Part shown: positions 1-8,293 of the stretch, piece by piece
Position numbering within the stretch: position 1 is the first letter of the stretch
Layout of the letters: every line of letters begins with the position of its first letter
Assembly: GCA_964578975.1 (NCBI GenBank)
Contig: CAZOFA010000006.1
Coordinates: forward strand, 1-45,224
Source of the DNA: CAYRUP01 sp964578975
Lineage (GTDB): Bacteria > Pseudomonadota > Gammaproteobacteria > DSM-16500
Direction of reading: 5' to 3'
Length of the DNA: 45,224 bases
Position numbers and translations under genes: made by a program
The notes under the pieces: model-generated
Databases searched by the model: none
What the model saw: the letters and a program-made list of their open reading frames with translations, nothing else
Told to the model about the DNA's origin: nothing

Positions 1-130
1 TATATTGTTTTTTTTTTAATAAGTGGAATTTTTGTTTGTGGTGTTCTTTTATATAAAAAATAACTTGCTAATACCCCTCCTGTGTGGAATGACACGGGAC
101 CTGATTAGAGGGCATCCATAGGAGCCGATT

Positions 131-775
131 TTGCAAGATAAACTTTACAACACCACAATCGCACTCGCTGGCATTGTGCAGGCTGTCAGTTTGGTCCGAG
201 AGCTCGCACAAAAAGGCAAAACCGATGAAGCCGCTTTTCAAGCGAGCATTTACAGTCTTTTTCAGATGAATCCGGAAAATGTACTGTCCGTGTATGGTGG
301 ATTGCCCGGCATTAAATATGGATTGGAAAAATTATTAGTGTTGCTTGAACCGACTGGCACATCGATCGAAGCACGCTATTTACTCTCATTAATGCATTTG
401 CAAAAAAAAATTTGGCGTTCTGAAAAAATGATAAATACTTTAACGCTACGTTTGAACCAAACACAAAAACAAGTGGAATATTTTTCTCTTTTGCACCCCA
501 CTGTGATTGCAAATCTCGCGGATATTTATCTCAGCACAACGCACGCTTTTAAATTTCGTATCATTATCTGGGGCAGTCAACGCATTTTAAGTGCCGCAGA
601 AAATATGGAAAAAATTCGCGCCTTGTTATTAAGTGGCGTTCGATCTGTTGTATTATGGCGCCAAGTCGGTGGCTCGCGTTTTCAACTTATTTTTTCACGC
701 GGGAAAATAAAAACCATGGCAAAACAAATTCTTTCTGATCTTTCCACAGAAGAAAAAAAAGTACTGACAAATTAA
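131..775 (+). CDS. hflD: High frequency lysogenization protein HflD
   Basis: HflD is a helical, peripheral inner-membrane protein, named in E. coli for its effect on lambda CII and usually encoded between mnmA and purB. The 214-residue product matches the family in length and layout: an N-terminal TTIALAGIVQAVSLV segment, then MNPENVLSVYGG (about residues 47-58), and a C-terminal VVLWRQVGGSRFQLIFSR block (about 174-191) typical of HflD. The start is a TTG chosen because AGGAG lies 6 nt upstream (120-124) and the TTG-initiated N-terminus aligns with the family; no ATG is available nearby. purB starts 9 nt after its stop, so the two are probably co-transcribed. The physiological role outside lambda biology is poorly known. 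Confidence 0.93.
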   Translation: MQDKLYNTTIALAGIVQAVSLVRELAQKGKTDEAAFQASIYSLFQMNPENVLSVYGGLPGIKYGLEKLLVLLEPTGTSIEARYLLSLMHLQKKIWRSEKMINTLTLRLNQTQKQVEYFSLLHPTVIANLADIYLSTTHAFKFRIIIWGSQRILSAAENMEKIRALLLSGVRSVVLWRQVGGSRFQLIFSRGKIKTMAKQILSDLSTEEKKVLTN

Positions 776-784
776 GGATTATTT

Positions 785-2152
785 ATGGATGTTGCAGCAT
801 TAATGGCAATCTCACCGCTGGAAGGCCGTTATCAAGATAAATTAAGCGAGTTGCGTCCTATTTTTAGCGAATACGGTTTAATTAAATTTCGTGTGCTGGT
901 TGAAATCCGCTGGCTACAATTTTTAGCATCACACGGCAATCTACCTGAACTCCCTCCTTTCAGCAAAAAAGCCAATGCTGAGTTAGATCAGATTATTAAT
1001 CAATTCTCAATAGAAGATGCCACGCAGATCAAAAAAATTGAAAGCGGCATTAATCACGATGTCAAAGCGGTGGAATATTTTTTAAAAGAACGCATGGAAA
1101 AAAATGCAGAATTAAAAGCCGTCAGTGAATTTATTCATTTTGGTTGCACGTCAGAGGACATCAACAATCTTGCTTATGCGTTGATGCTTCACAGCGCACG
1201 TAAAGAATGTATGTTGCCAGCGCTGGATGAATTATTTGCGCTCGCAAAAAAGCTTGCGCATGAAAATGCAGACCAACCCATGATTGCGCGCACCCATGGG
1301 CAACCGGCGACACCGACCACGGTCGGAAAAGAATTTGCGAACGTGGTTGCGCGTTTGCAACGACAATCTGAACAATTGATTGCGATCCCGATGCTCGGGA
1401 AAATAAATGGCGCCACGGGAAATTATAACGCCTTCGTCAGCGCTTATCCGGATGTCGATTGGCAAAAGCTCAGTAAAAATTTTGTGACGACATTAGGTTT
1501 ACACTGGAATGCTTACACCACTCAAATTGAACCGCACGATTACATCGCAGAATTATTTTCGGTGTTAACACGCATCAACACCATTTTAATTGATTTTAAT
1601 CGCGATATATGGGGTTATATTGCGCTGAATTATTTTAAATTAAAAACCATTAAGCATGAAGTTGGTTCATCTACCATGCCACATAAAGTCAATCCGATTG
1701 ATTTTGAAAATGCGGAAGGCAATTTAGGCGTGGCAAATAGTTTGCTGGAGCACATGGCAATGAAATTACCCATTTCACGCTGGCAACGCGATCTGACGGA
1801 TTCCACTGTGTTACGCAATATGGGTGTTGCAATTGCTTATACCGTACTCGGATTTAAATCGACTTGCCGTGGTTTAAATAAAATTGCGGTGAATCCAGAT
1901 GTGATTAATGCCGATCTCGATCAACATTGGGAAATTTTAGCCGAACCGATTCAAACCATCATGCGACGCGTTGGCATTGAAAATCCTTATGAAAAATTAA
2001 AACAATTTACCCGCGGACAAAAAATTACAAAAGAATTAATACAGCAATTTATTGCCGCACTCGAATTACCAAAAGAAATGAAAGAAAAATTACTTGCGCT
2101 CACCCCCGCAACTTATATAGGTTATGCAAGTGAGTTGGCGAAACAAATTTAA
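785..2152 (+). CDS. purB: Adenylosuccinate lyase
   Basis: PurB cleaves SAICAR to AICAR in purine synthesis and adenylosuccinate to AMP plus fumarate in the AMP branch. The 455-residue product has the full length of the E. coli-type enzyme. The fumarase/aspartase superfamily signature GSSTMPHKVNPIDFEN lies near residues 297-312. The FGCTSEDINN and ARTHGQPATPTTVGKE blocks that build the active site lie near 119 and 168. The start MDVAALMAISPLEGRY fits the family N-terminus. It follows hflD by 9 nt, the usual gammaproteobacterial pairing. Nothing is missing or unusual. Confidence 0.98.
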   Translation: MDVAALMAISPLEGRYQDKLSELRPIFSEYGLIKFRVLVEIRWLQFLASHGNLPELPPFSKKANAELDQIINQFSIEDATQIKKIESGINHDVKAVEYFLKERMEKNAELKAVSEFIHFGCTSEDINNLAYALMLHSARKECMLPALDELFALAKKLAHENADQPMIARTHGQPATPTTVGKEFANVVARLQRQSEQLIAIPMLGKINGATGNYNAFVSAYPDVDWQKLSKNFVTTLGLHWNAYTTQIEPHDYIAELFSVLTRINTILIDFNRDIWGYIALNYFKLKTIKHEVGSSTMPHKVNPIDFENAEGNLGVANSLLEHMAMKLPISRWQRDLTDSTVLRNMGVAIAYTVLGFKSTCRGLNKIAVNPDVINADLDQHWEILAEPIQTIMRRVGIENPYEKLKQFTRGQKITKELIQQFIAALELPKEMKEKLLALTPATYIGYASELAKQI

Positions 2153-2157
2153 TGTCG

Positions 2158-2184
2158 TGTCATCCCGCGAGAGCGGGAATGACA
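2158..2184. repeat. Short palindrome with TGTCAT/ATGACA ends
   Basis: TGTCATCCCGC (2158-2168) faces GCGGGAATGACA (2173-2184) in a near-perfect inverted repeat with one extra base, 5 nt after the purB stop. The ends match those of the palindromes at 12306-12374 and 36371-36388. It resembles the small dispersed REP/dRS3-like palindromes of many proteobacteria. There is no T-run, so it is not a classical terminator. Confidence 0.75.
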
Positions 2185-2198
2185 GCAGGAGAATGACA

Positions 2199-2696
2199 AT
2201 GAAAAAAATCTGCGCGTTATGGATTTTATTAGGATGTTCAACACAAACATTTGCCATGTTTTGTCCCTCGAATTTTAATCAAATTAATATTGGCGATACC
2301 ATTGACCAAGTCCTACTGCAATGCGGTAAGCCTGATATTCAAAACACTAAAAAAGTGGACGCTGCAGGTCCTCAAGAATGGCGTTACTATGTCACACTGC
2401 CATCGACCGTCAACGGTGCACAACAAGCGTCTGTGCAAATGGCTATCGCATTTGATCAAATGAAAGTGATTAATATCACCGTGAATGCCATGAGCCTTGC
2501 CTCAACGAGTCTGTGCGGCGGCACAATTTCCGTGGGAGACACGATGGAAAGTGTAAAAGGCGTTTGTGGTAATCCAGTATTCGTCAACAAAAGTGATATC
2601 GGCGAAAGTAAACCGACCGAAGTGACCGAATTTAAATATAATGCATCACCTGCAAAATTAATTTTCGAAAATGGAAAATTAAAAGAAAGAAAGTAA
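2199..2696 (+). CDS. Secreted DUF2845-type protein
   Basis: This is a 165-residue exported protein of unknown function. MKK plus a hydrophobic stretch ending TQTFA gives a Sec signal of about 20 residues. The LLGC inside it could alternatively be read as a lipobox, but it lies unusually close to the N-terminus. The mature part holds two similar units: FNQINIGDTIDQVLLQCGKPD (first unit) and GGTISVGDTMESVKGVCGNP. Each is a GDT...V...CG.P motif typical of DUF2845 proteins. The start at 2199 is chosen because AGGAG (2187-2191) lies 7 nt upstream. A longer reading from 2124 would run back through the palindrome and into purB. Family assignment rests on recognising the motif pattern and is moderate. 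Confidence 0.72.
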   Translation: MKKICALWILLGCSTQTFAMFCPSNFNQINIGDTIDQVLLQCGKPDIQNTKKVDAAGPQEWRYYVTLPSTVNGAQQASVQMAIAFDQMKVINITVNAMSLASTSLCGGTISVGDTMESVKGVCGNPVFVNKSDIGESKPTEVTEFKYNASPAKLIFENGKLKERK

Positions 2697-2704
2697 GGAA
2701 ACCT

Positions 2705-3049
2705 ATGCCGCATTGTTGTCGCTTATTTAAAAATAAAAAAAAAGCGTCTCATCAGTCGTTACCAACAGAAAATAAAAGTCAGGGACCTTCTTCCATGACG
2801 ATGAAAGATGTTGCGCGAAACTTTACAACCAAAGAACATGGATTACCCATCTGCTGTGCTGGCGGTGCTGGCGCAGGTATCGGCGGCGCAGCTGCGAGTG
2901 TATTGTTTAAAACAGCGCTATTACCCTCTGATCTATTATTCTGCGCGGGTGCCCTCGGCGGCGGCACAATAGCAGCGCTCTGTGCGTGTGGATGTGTTAC
3001 ATATTGTATCTGTGAAGATAAAAAAAACACTCACCGACCAGGCTCTTGA
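2705..3049 (+). CDS. Small Cys-rich, Gly/Ala-rich membrane protein, unknown
   Basis: I do not recognise this 114-residue product. Its basic N-terminus carries a CC pair at residues 4-5. Two hydrophobic Gly/Ala-rich helices follow, at about 48-68 and 76-102. The first contains GGAGAGIGGAAAS, a glycine-zipper-like pattern. There are ten cysteines (4, 5, 50, 51, 80, 93, 95, 97, 101, 103), a very high density for a bacterial membrane protein. AGGA lies a few nt before the ATG, which is 8 nt after the previous stop, so translation is plausible. Its 3' end converges on lpxK with an 11-nt gap. An effector or envelope role is only a guess. Confidence 0.6.
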   Translation: MPHCCRLFKNKKKASHQSLPTENKSQGPSSMTMKDVARNFTTKEHGLPICCAGGAGAGIGGAAASVLFKTALLPSDLLFCAGALGGGTIAALCACGCVTYCICEDKKNTHRPGS

Positions 3050-3060
3050 ATAGTGAACGT

Positions 3061-4083
3061 TTATGATTTTGAGTGTGTCGACACCTGATGCTTGCGCAAT
3101 AGATTAATAATAATCTCTTTTACATGATCTTCTACTTGGGCGGTGACAGGCAAATACCAATCCTGTTGATTTGAAAATTCTATACATTTCACCGCATCTT
3201 TCTCTGTCATGAGAACCGGCAAACCATCCTCAAAATCAAGATCATCACGTTGATAAAGATAATGATCAGGAAACACATGCGGAATCACTTGTATTTGATG
3301 CTCCCTCAACAACGAAAAAAATCGCTCTGGATTACCGATGCCCGCAATCGCATGCACTTCTTTCTGTTGAAAATACGCGAGTGACTTTGTGTCACCGGGA
3401 TTTTTTAATGAGAAAAGTGTATCACCCTGAAACTGCATAAACGCGACGTCGCGCTTAAAAAATATTTTTTTATTGGGCGCACCGTTCATGATAATTAAAT
3501 CTACGTAATTCAAACGCGCAAGCGGTTCACGCAACGGACCTGCGGGAAGCATTTTTTCATTACCAAAACAGCGTTCGCCATCGATGACCGCAATTTCTAT
3601 CACGCGACCCATGCGATAATGTTGTAAACCGTCATCCGAAATCACCATATTACAATTGGTTTTTTGCAATAATTCTTTGACGGCAAGAACACGATCAACA
3701 CACACGACCATAGGACAATGTGTGCGTCTCACCAATAAAAGTGCTTCATCACCGACAATCGCAGGATCCGTATTGCCATTCACCCAATACGGTCGGCGTA
3801 ATTTTTTTCCACCGACACCACGACTCACGATGCCAACACGGTAACCTTTTTTTTCCAGTAAATCAGCGAGCCAAATCACAAATGGGGTTTTGCCTGTTCC
3901 ACCGACAGTAATATTTCCCACCACGATGACAGGCGCTGTAAAGTGAATTGTTTTTTTAATGTGACTGCGATAAAAAAAACGACGGAGTGCAACCATGAAA
4001 TGAAATAACCAAGACAACGGCCACAACAACATTGTCAATCCACTGAGAGAAGAACGATACCAGTGATTTTCCAAGCGTCGCAT
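3061..4083 (-). CDS. lpxK: Tetraacyldisaccharide 4'-kinase LpxK
   Basis: LpxK phosphorylates the 4' position of the lipid A disaccharide at the inner membrane, the sixth step of the Raetz pathway. The 340-residue product shows the family hallmarks: an N-terminal membrane helix (about residues 16-36), a Walker A P-loop GGTGKT at 61-66, and the LpxK motif SDDGLQHYRMGR around 149-160. FGNEKMLPAGPLREPL lies near 174-189 and LMTEKDAVKC toward the C-terminus. Its ATG is 1 nt from the msbA stop, so the two genes form a tight translationally coupled pair in the usual msbA-lpxK order. Length is normal. Confidence 0.97.
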   Translation of the reverse strand: MRRLENHWYRSSLSGLTMLLWPLSWLFHFMVALRRFFYRSHIKKTIHFTAPVIVVGNITVGGTGKTPFVIWLADLLEKKGYRVGIVSRGVGGKKLRRPYWVNGNTDPAIVGDEALLLVRRTHCPMVVCVDRVLAVKELLQKTNCNMVISDDGLQHYRMGRVIEIAVIDGERCFGNEKMLPAGPLREPLARLNYVDLIIMNGAPNKKIFFKRDVAFMQFQGDTLFSLKNPGDTKSLAYFQQKEVHAIAGIGNPERFFSLLREHQIQVIPHVFPDHYLYQRDDLDFEDGLPVLMTEKDAVKCIEFSNQQDWYLPVTAQVEDHVKEIIINLLRKHQVSTHSKS

Positions 4084-4084
4084 A

Positions 4085-5851
4085 TCACGCTATCTCACTT
4101 TCTTTAAATTGCATTTTATATAATTTTGCATATTGTCCATTATTCGCTAATAAATCAGCATGAGTTCCTGCTTCAATGATGTGTCCATGTTCAAATACAA
4201 TAATTTTATCAGCATGCTCAACCGTTGATAAGCGATGCGCAATCACGAGGGTCGTGCGATTCAACATCAAATCATCGAGCGCGGATTGAATGTAACGTTC
4301 GGATTCTGTATCTAATGCAGACGTTGCTTCATCCAAAACAAGAATTGGTGCGTTTTTAAGAATGGCACGCGCAATCGCGATGCGCTGACGCTGTCCACCG
4401 GAAAGTAACACACCATTTTCGCCCACTAACGTGTCGAAACCGTTGGGGAGTTGTTCGATAAATTCTAAAGCAAATGCCGCTTCTGCCGCATTTTTAATTT
4501 CTGTTTCACTGACCTGTCCAAAATGACCGTAGGCAATGTTATTGCGAATGGTATCGTTAAAAAGAATTACGTGTTGCGACACCATCGCGTACTGACGACG
4601 CAAATCTGCTAACCGATAATCTCGAATAGAGACATCATCCAATAAAATATCACCGGTAAAATCGTTATAAAAACGCGGCAATAAACTCACTAAAGTTGAT
4701 TTACCACTTCCCGAGCGTCCCACTAACGCCACCACTTGACCCGGCTCAACCGTAAAATGAATATCGTGTAACACAGATTTTCCCGGATGATAATTAAATC
4801 CGACCTGCTGAAAGGTTAATTTACCTTGCACACGCTGCACGGTGTGTGTCCCCCGATCTTCTTCAGGTTTTTCATCCAACATTTCAAACACGGTCTGCGC
4901 GCCCGCAAGCCCACGATATAATTTATTTTGCATCGTGGTTAAATCTTTCATCGGTTTTAAGAGCGCGAGCATCGCTGCAATTAACGTGACAAAACCACCG
5001 GGCGATAAAATGGAATTCGCGATATCTAATGTCGCGACATACAAGGTCACTGACAATGCAATGGCTGCAACCAATTGCACACTTGACACACTCCATGAGC
5101 GCGCTGCAATCACTTTCATTTCGCGTTGACGATTGATGCGTGTTGCTTTATTGAATTTTTCCACTTCATGTTGTTCGCCACCAAAACTACGCACAACTTT
5201 ATACCCTTCGATATTTTCTTCGGCAGCGTGGGTTAAATTTGACATCGAATCTTGGATGCTTAGACTCAAGCGTCTGACACGTTGACTGGTGTAACGCATG
5301 ATAAAAGTGATGAGTGGAATAATTAAAAAATACAGCAGGGATAATTTCCAACTGATTTTAAACATCACAATTAACAAACCTATAATTAAAAAAGTCGCTT
5401 GAATTGCCATGGTTAACACATCCGCACTCGCATTCGCCACTTGCTCAATGCTATATAAAATCACGGATAACAGTTTGCCGGATGTGGAATGATCATAAAA
5501 GCGTGCGGGTAATTTTTGAAAATGCGCGAACAGATCTTGGCGCAAACGCATGATGACATTCCGTGCGACTGATGCAATATTGTAGTTAGAAAAAAAACTG
5601 GCGACACCACGCAACATAAACACAATTAACACGATCAACGGTGCCGACTTTAAAAAAGCGTGATTTTTCTCGACTAATCCTTTGTTGATGAGTGGTTTTA
5701 AAAAGTAAACAAACCATGCATCAATCCCCGAATAAACCATGCTGGCAAATAACGCGATAAACAGTGACAGCCAATACCGACGCACATAGGTAAAAAGGCG
5801 TTTGTAAGTCACATACGCATTTGCAATTGATTGAGTTTCATCTTTTGCCAT
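4085..5851 (-). CDS. msbA: Lipid A export ABC transporter MsbA
   Basis: MsbA is the homodimeric inner-membrane flippase that moves core-lipid A to the periplasmic leaflet. The 588-residue protein joins a six-helix transmembrane domain (about residues 15-310) to an ABC ATPase. Walker A GRSGSGKS is near 379-386, the LSGGQRQRIAIARA signature near 481, Walker B ILVLDEATSALD near 500, and the switch-His block LVIAHRLSTV near 531. The start MAKDETQ at 5851 gives a length close to the E. coli enzyme. A longer GTG reading to 5890 adds 13 unconserved residues. lpxK follows directly. The intergenic space to dapD (5852-5918) must carry divergent promoters. Confidence 0.97.
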   Translation of the reverse strand: MAKDETQSIANAYVTYKRLFTYVRRYWLSLFIALFASMVYSGIDAWFVYFLKPLINKGLVEKNHAFLKSAPLIVLIVFMLRGVASFFSNYNIASVARNVIMRLRQDLFAHFQKLPARFYDHSTSGKLLSVILYSIEQVANASADVLTMAIQATFLIIGLLIVMFKISWKLSLLYFLIIPLITFIMRYTSQRVRRLSLSIQDSMSNLTHAAEENIEGYKVVRSFGGEQHEVEKFNKATRINRQREMKVIAARSWSVSSVQLVAAIALSVTLYVATLDIANSILSPGGFVTLIAAMLALLKPMKDLTTMQNKLYRGLAGAQTVFEMLDEKPEEDRGTHTVQRVQGKLTFQQVGFNYHPGKSVLHDIHFTVEPGQVVALVGRSGSGKSTLVSLLPRFYNDFTGDILLDDVSIRDYRLADLRRQYAMVSQHVILFNDTIRNNIAYGHFGQVSETEIKNAAEAAFALEFIEQLPNGFDTLVGENGVLLSGGQRQRIAIARAILKNAPILVLDEATSALDTESERYIQSALDDLMLNRTTLVIAHRLSTVEHADKIIVFEHGHIIEAGTHADLLANNGQYAKLYKMQFKESEIA

Positions 5852-5918
5852 AATCCATTTACAACCATTGAAAATTCGGTATCCTAACACAAAATCACTT
5901 TCTATTCACGGGATTAAC

Positions 5919-6734
5919 ATGCTAAAAGACATCATTGAAGCCGCCTTTGAAAACCGCAACGCATTAAACCCCAGCCCAGACCTTAAAGCAGCTGTTGATG
6001 AAGTCATTGACTTATTAGACCGCGGTCAAGTACGCGTCGCCGAAAAAATCAATGGTGTGTGGCAAACCCATGAATGGCTTAAAAAAGCCGTTTTACTGTA
6101 TTTTCGTTTGCATGACAATCATGTGTTGAATGCAGGATTTACGCAGTTTTTTGATAAAGTTCCCCTTAAATTTGCGACAGCCTCCGAGAAAGATTTACAA
6201 GCCTCAGGCGTGCGCATCGTGCCACCGGCCGTAGCACGCAAAGGTGCGTATATTGCTGCAAATACCATTTTGATGCCTTCTTACGTCAATCTGGGGGCTT
6301 ATATTGATTCTGGCACGTTAGTTGACACATGGGCGACCGTTGGCTCCTGCGCGCAAATCGGGAAAAATGTTCATCTCTCAGGTGGCGTCGGTATTGGTGG
6401 TGTATTAGAGCCAGTGCAAGCCAATCCCACCATCATCGAAGATAATTGTTTTATTGGTGCGCGCTCTGAAATTGTTGAAGGCGTGATTGTTGAAGAAGGC
6501 GCTGTGATTTCAATGGGTGTCTACATTGGGCAGAGCACGCGCATTTATGATCGTGAAACCGGGAAAGTCAGCTATGGACGCGTTCCTGCAGGATCCGTGG
6601 TCGTCTCAGGTAATTTACCGAGCCCTGATGGAAAATACAGCCTGTATTGCGCTGTCATTGCCAAAAAAGTCGATGCGAAAACACGCAGCAAGGTCGCCTT
6701 AAATGAACTTTTACGTGATGCAGCAACCCTATAG
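5919..6734 (+). CDS. dapD: 2,3,4,5-tetrahydropyridine-2,6-dicarboxylate N-succinyltransferase
   Basis: DapD transfers succinyl from CoA to tetrahydrodipicolinate in the succinylase branch of lysine and meso-diaminopimelate synthesis. The 271-residue protein (E. coli 274) has a helical N-terminal domain and a left-handed beta-helix of hexapeptide repeats from about residue 100 to 230, including YVNLGAYIDSGTLVDTWATV and GVGIGGVLEPVQANPTIIED. The start MLKDIIEAAFENR at 5919 matches the family N-terminus and has GGGA upstream. An in-frame TTG at 5868 would add 17 residues overlapping the msbA promoter side and is rejected. dapE begins 9 nt later. Confidence 0.97.
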   Translation: MLKDIIEAAFENRNALNPSPDLKAAVDEVIDLLDRGQVRVAEKINGVWQTHEWLKKAVLLYFRLHDNHVLNAGFTQFFDKVPLKFATASEKDLQASGVRIVPPAVARKGAYIAANTILMPSYVNLGAYIDSGTLVDTWATVGSCAQIGKNVHLSGGVGIGGVLEPVQANPTIIEDNCFIGARSEIVEGVIVEEGAVISMGVYIGQSTRIYDRETGKVSYGRVPAGSVVVSGNLPSPDGKYSLYCAVIAKKVDAKTRSKVALNELLRDAATL

Positions 6735-6743
6735 GAAAATGAT

Positions 6744-7883
6744 ATGTCACCGACCCTGGAACTCCTCAAACAATTGATTGCTTGCCCCTCCCTCACGCCG
6801 AATGATGCAGGCTGCCAAGACATTATCAGTAACCGTTTGAAAGAATTAGGTTTTTTTATAGAAATCCTGCATTACGGCGATGTCACAAACCTCTGGGCGC
6901 GACACGGAGAACGAGCGCCATTAGTCGTGTTTGCCGGACACACTGACGTCGTTCCACCCGGCCCTCTCCACGCCTGGGACAGCGATCCTTTTACACCCAC
7001 TGAGCGCGCGGAATGCCTCTATGGGCGCGGTGCTGCGGATATGAAAAGCGGTTTAGCCGCCATGATCGTTGCTGCAGAAAATTTTGTGCGCAGTAATCCC
7101 ACCTATGTCGATCGCGGCTCAATCGCTTTTTTAATTACCAGCGATGAAGAAGGCCATAGCAACCTCAATGGGACGAAAAAAGTGGTTGAAACACTCATGC
7201 AACGCAACGAAACCATCGATTATTGCATCGTCGGAGAAGCGAGCTGCGATAAATTATTGGGCGATCAAATTCGTGTCGGTCGCCGCGGTTCACTCAGTGG
7301 CAAACTGAATGTATTCGGTAAACAAGGACACGTGGCTTATCCGCAATTGGTACAAAATCCCATTCATTTAATCGCACCCGCGATCACCGAATTAAGTGCA
7401 ACGACGTGGGATCATGGCAATGAATTTTTTCCACCCACGTCATTCCAAATTTCGAATATCCATTCAGGAACCGGCGCGGGCAATGTGGTGCCAGGTGTAT
7501 TAGAAATGTTATTTAATTTTCGTTTTTCGACAGAATCTTCCGTTGAAAATTTACAAAAACGTGTCGTGAAAATTTTAGAAAAATATAAATTAAATTTTGA
7601 TTTACAGTGGGAACATTCCGGCAATCCTTTTTTAACCAAACGTGGCAAACTCATCACCGCCTCACAGCAAGCCATCAAAGAATTAACGGGATTAGATCCA
7701 CTTTTATCGACAGCGGGCGGAACATCCGATGGTCGTTTTATTGCACCGACCGGTGCTGAAGTGATTGAGTTTGGTCCTTGTAATGCGAGCGTTCATCAAA
7801 TTAACGAACATGTCAAAATTGCAGATGTGGGAAAACTCACTGATATTTATCAATGCATTTTGAGTAATTTGTTGTTGCAATAA
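6744..7883 (+). CDS. dapE: Succinyl-diaminopimelate desuccinylase
   Basis: DapE is the di-zinc M20 hydrolase that removes succinate from N-succinyl-LL-diaminopimelate. In its 379 residues all metal and catalytic positions are visible: H66 and D68 in FAGHTDVVPPG, bridging D99 in GRGAADMKSG, the E135/E136 pair in TSDEEGHS, E165 in VGEAS, and a C-terminal His in NASVHQINE. The dimerisation domain occupies about 180-290. It sits 9 nt behind dapD, so consecutive pathway steps are co-expressed. A GC-rich palindrome begins 3 nt after the stop. Confidence 0.97.
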   Translation: MSPTLELLKQLIACPSLTPNDAGCQDIISNRLKELGFFIEILHYGDVTNLWARHGERAPLVVFAGHTDVVPPGPLHAWDSDPFTPTERAECLYGRGAADMKSGLAAMIVAAENFVRSNPTYVDRGSIAFLITSDEEGHSNLNGTKKVVETLMQRNETIDYCIVGEASCDKLLGDQIRVGRRGSLSGKLNVFGKQGHVAYPQLVQNPIHLIAPAITELSATTWDHGNEFFPPTSFQISNIHSGTGAGNVVPGVLEMLFNFRFSTESSVENLQKRVVKILEKYKLNFDLQWEHSGNPFLTKRGKLITASQQAIKELTGLDPLLSTAGGTSDGRFIAPTGAEVIEFGPCNASVHQINEHVKIADVGKLTDIYQCILSNLLLQ

Positions 7884-7885
7884 TT

Positions 7886-7982
7886 CGTGCCCGTGCCCGC
7901 GTGCGTGCCCGTCTTTTCTCAGCTTTAATCACGTAAATTCGAAGAAAAGACGGGCCCGGGCGCGGGCCCGCACACGGGCACG
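7886..7982. repeat. GTGCCCG-rich palindromic element, copy 1
   Basis: This is a 97-bp imperfect inverted repeat. The left arm begins CGTGCCCGTGC and ends GCCCGTCTTTTCTC. The right arm begins GAAGAAAAGACGGGC and ends CACACGGGCACG. It shares outer and inner arm sequences with the element at 32564-32677 but has more mismatches in the arms. It lies between dapE and tRNA-Ser. The RNA would fold into one long hairpin that could stop or slow transcription, but there is no simple T-run after it. Dispersed repeat is the safest label. Confidence 0.85.
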
Positions 7983-8040
7983 ATAAAACTTTCTTGCGGA
8001 ATGTTTTATTCTCGTTTAATCTTACACGCCATTAGATTGT

Positions 8041-8132
8041 GGAGAGATGGCCGAGCGGTCGAAGGCGCATGCCTGGAAAGTATGTGTACGTTTAACGACG
8101 TACCGAGGGTTCGAATCCCTCTCTCTCCGCCA
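8041..8132 (+). tRNA. tRNA-Ser (anticodon GGA)
   Basis: This is a type II (long variable arm) tRNA. The acceptor stem GGAGAGA (8041-8047) pairs with TCTCTCC (8122-8128). Discriminator G is followed by a genomically encoded CCA (8130-8132). The anticodon loop CTGGAAA gives GGA, reading UCC/UCU serine codons. The long variable arm (around GTACGTTTAACGACGTAC) and the T-loop GGTTCGAATCC are clear. It directly precedes the SRP RNA gene. Confidence 0.97.
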
Positions 8133-8150
8133 GATGTCAACACGTGTGTT

Positions 8151-8267
8151 ATGGTAGCTAGTATTGGTCTCTTCGCGACGATATGTTGTGAACCCCGCCA
8201 GGTCCGGAAGGAAGCAACGGTAATGACAGATTCGGGTGCCGAAGTCAGGCTGATATTGGCTGCCTCC
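8151..8267 (+). ncRNA. ffs: 4.5S signal recognition particle RNA (small bacterial SRP RNA)
   Basis: The conserved domain IV loop GGTCCGGAAGGAAGCA (8201-8216), which binds Ffh, is intact. Flanking strands pair over a long imperfect helix: GGTAGC (8153-8158) with GCTGCC (8259-8264), continuing inward as TAGTATTGGTCT against AGGCTGATATTG with G-U pairs. The size of about 112-117 nt matches the E. coli-type 4.5S RNA. Exact ends are estimated from the helix. The location just upstream of dnaX is common. Short ORFs overlapping this region on either strand are artefacts. Confidence 0.95.
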
Positions 8268-8293
8268 TTAGAGCCTGTTTTAAGGAAAATCCT

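Noticed and set aside
2124..2198. Longer N-terminus for the DUF2845-type protein
   Set aside because: It would overlap purB and read through the palindrome; the signal peptide begins at 2199 with AGGAG at correct spacing.
5852..5890. GTG start adding 13 residues to MsbA
   Set aside because: The added residues are not family-like and MAKDETQ gives the expected length.
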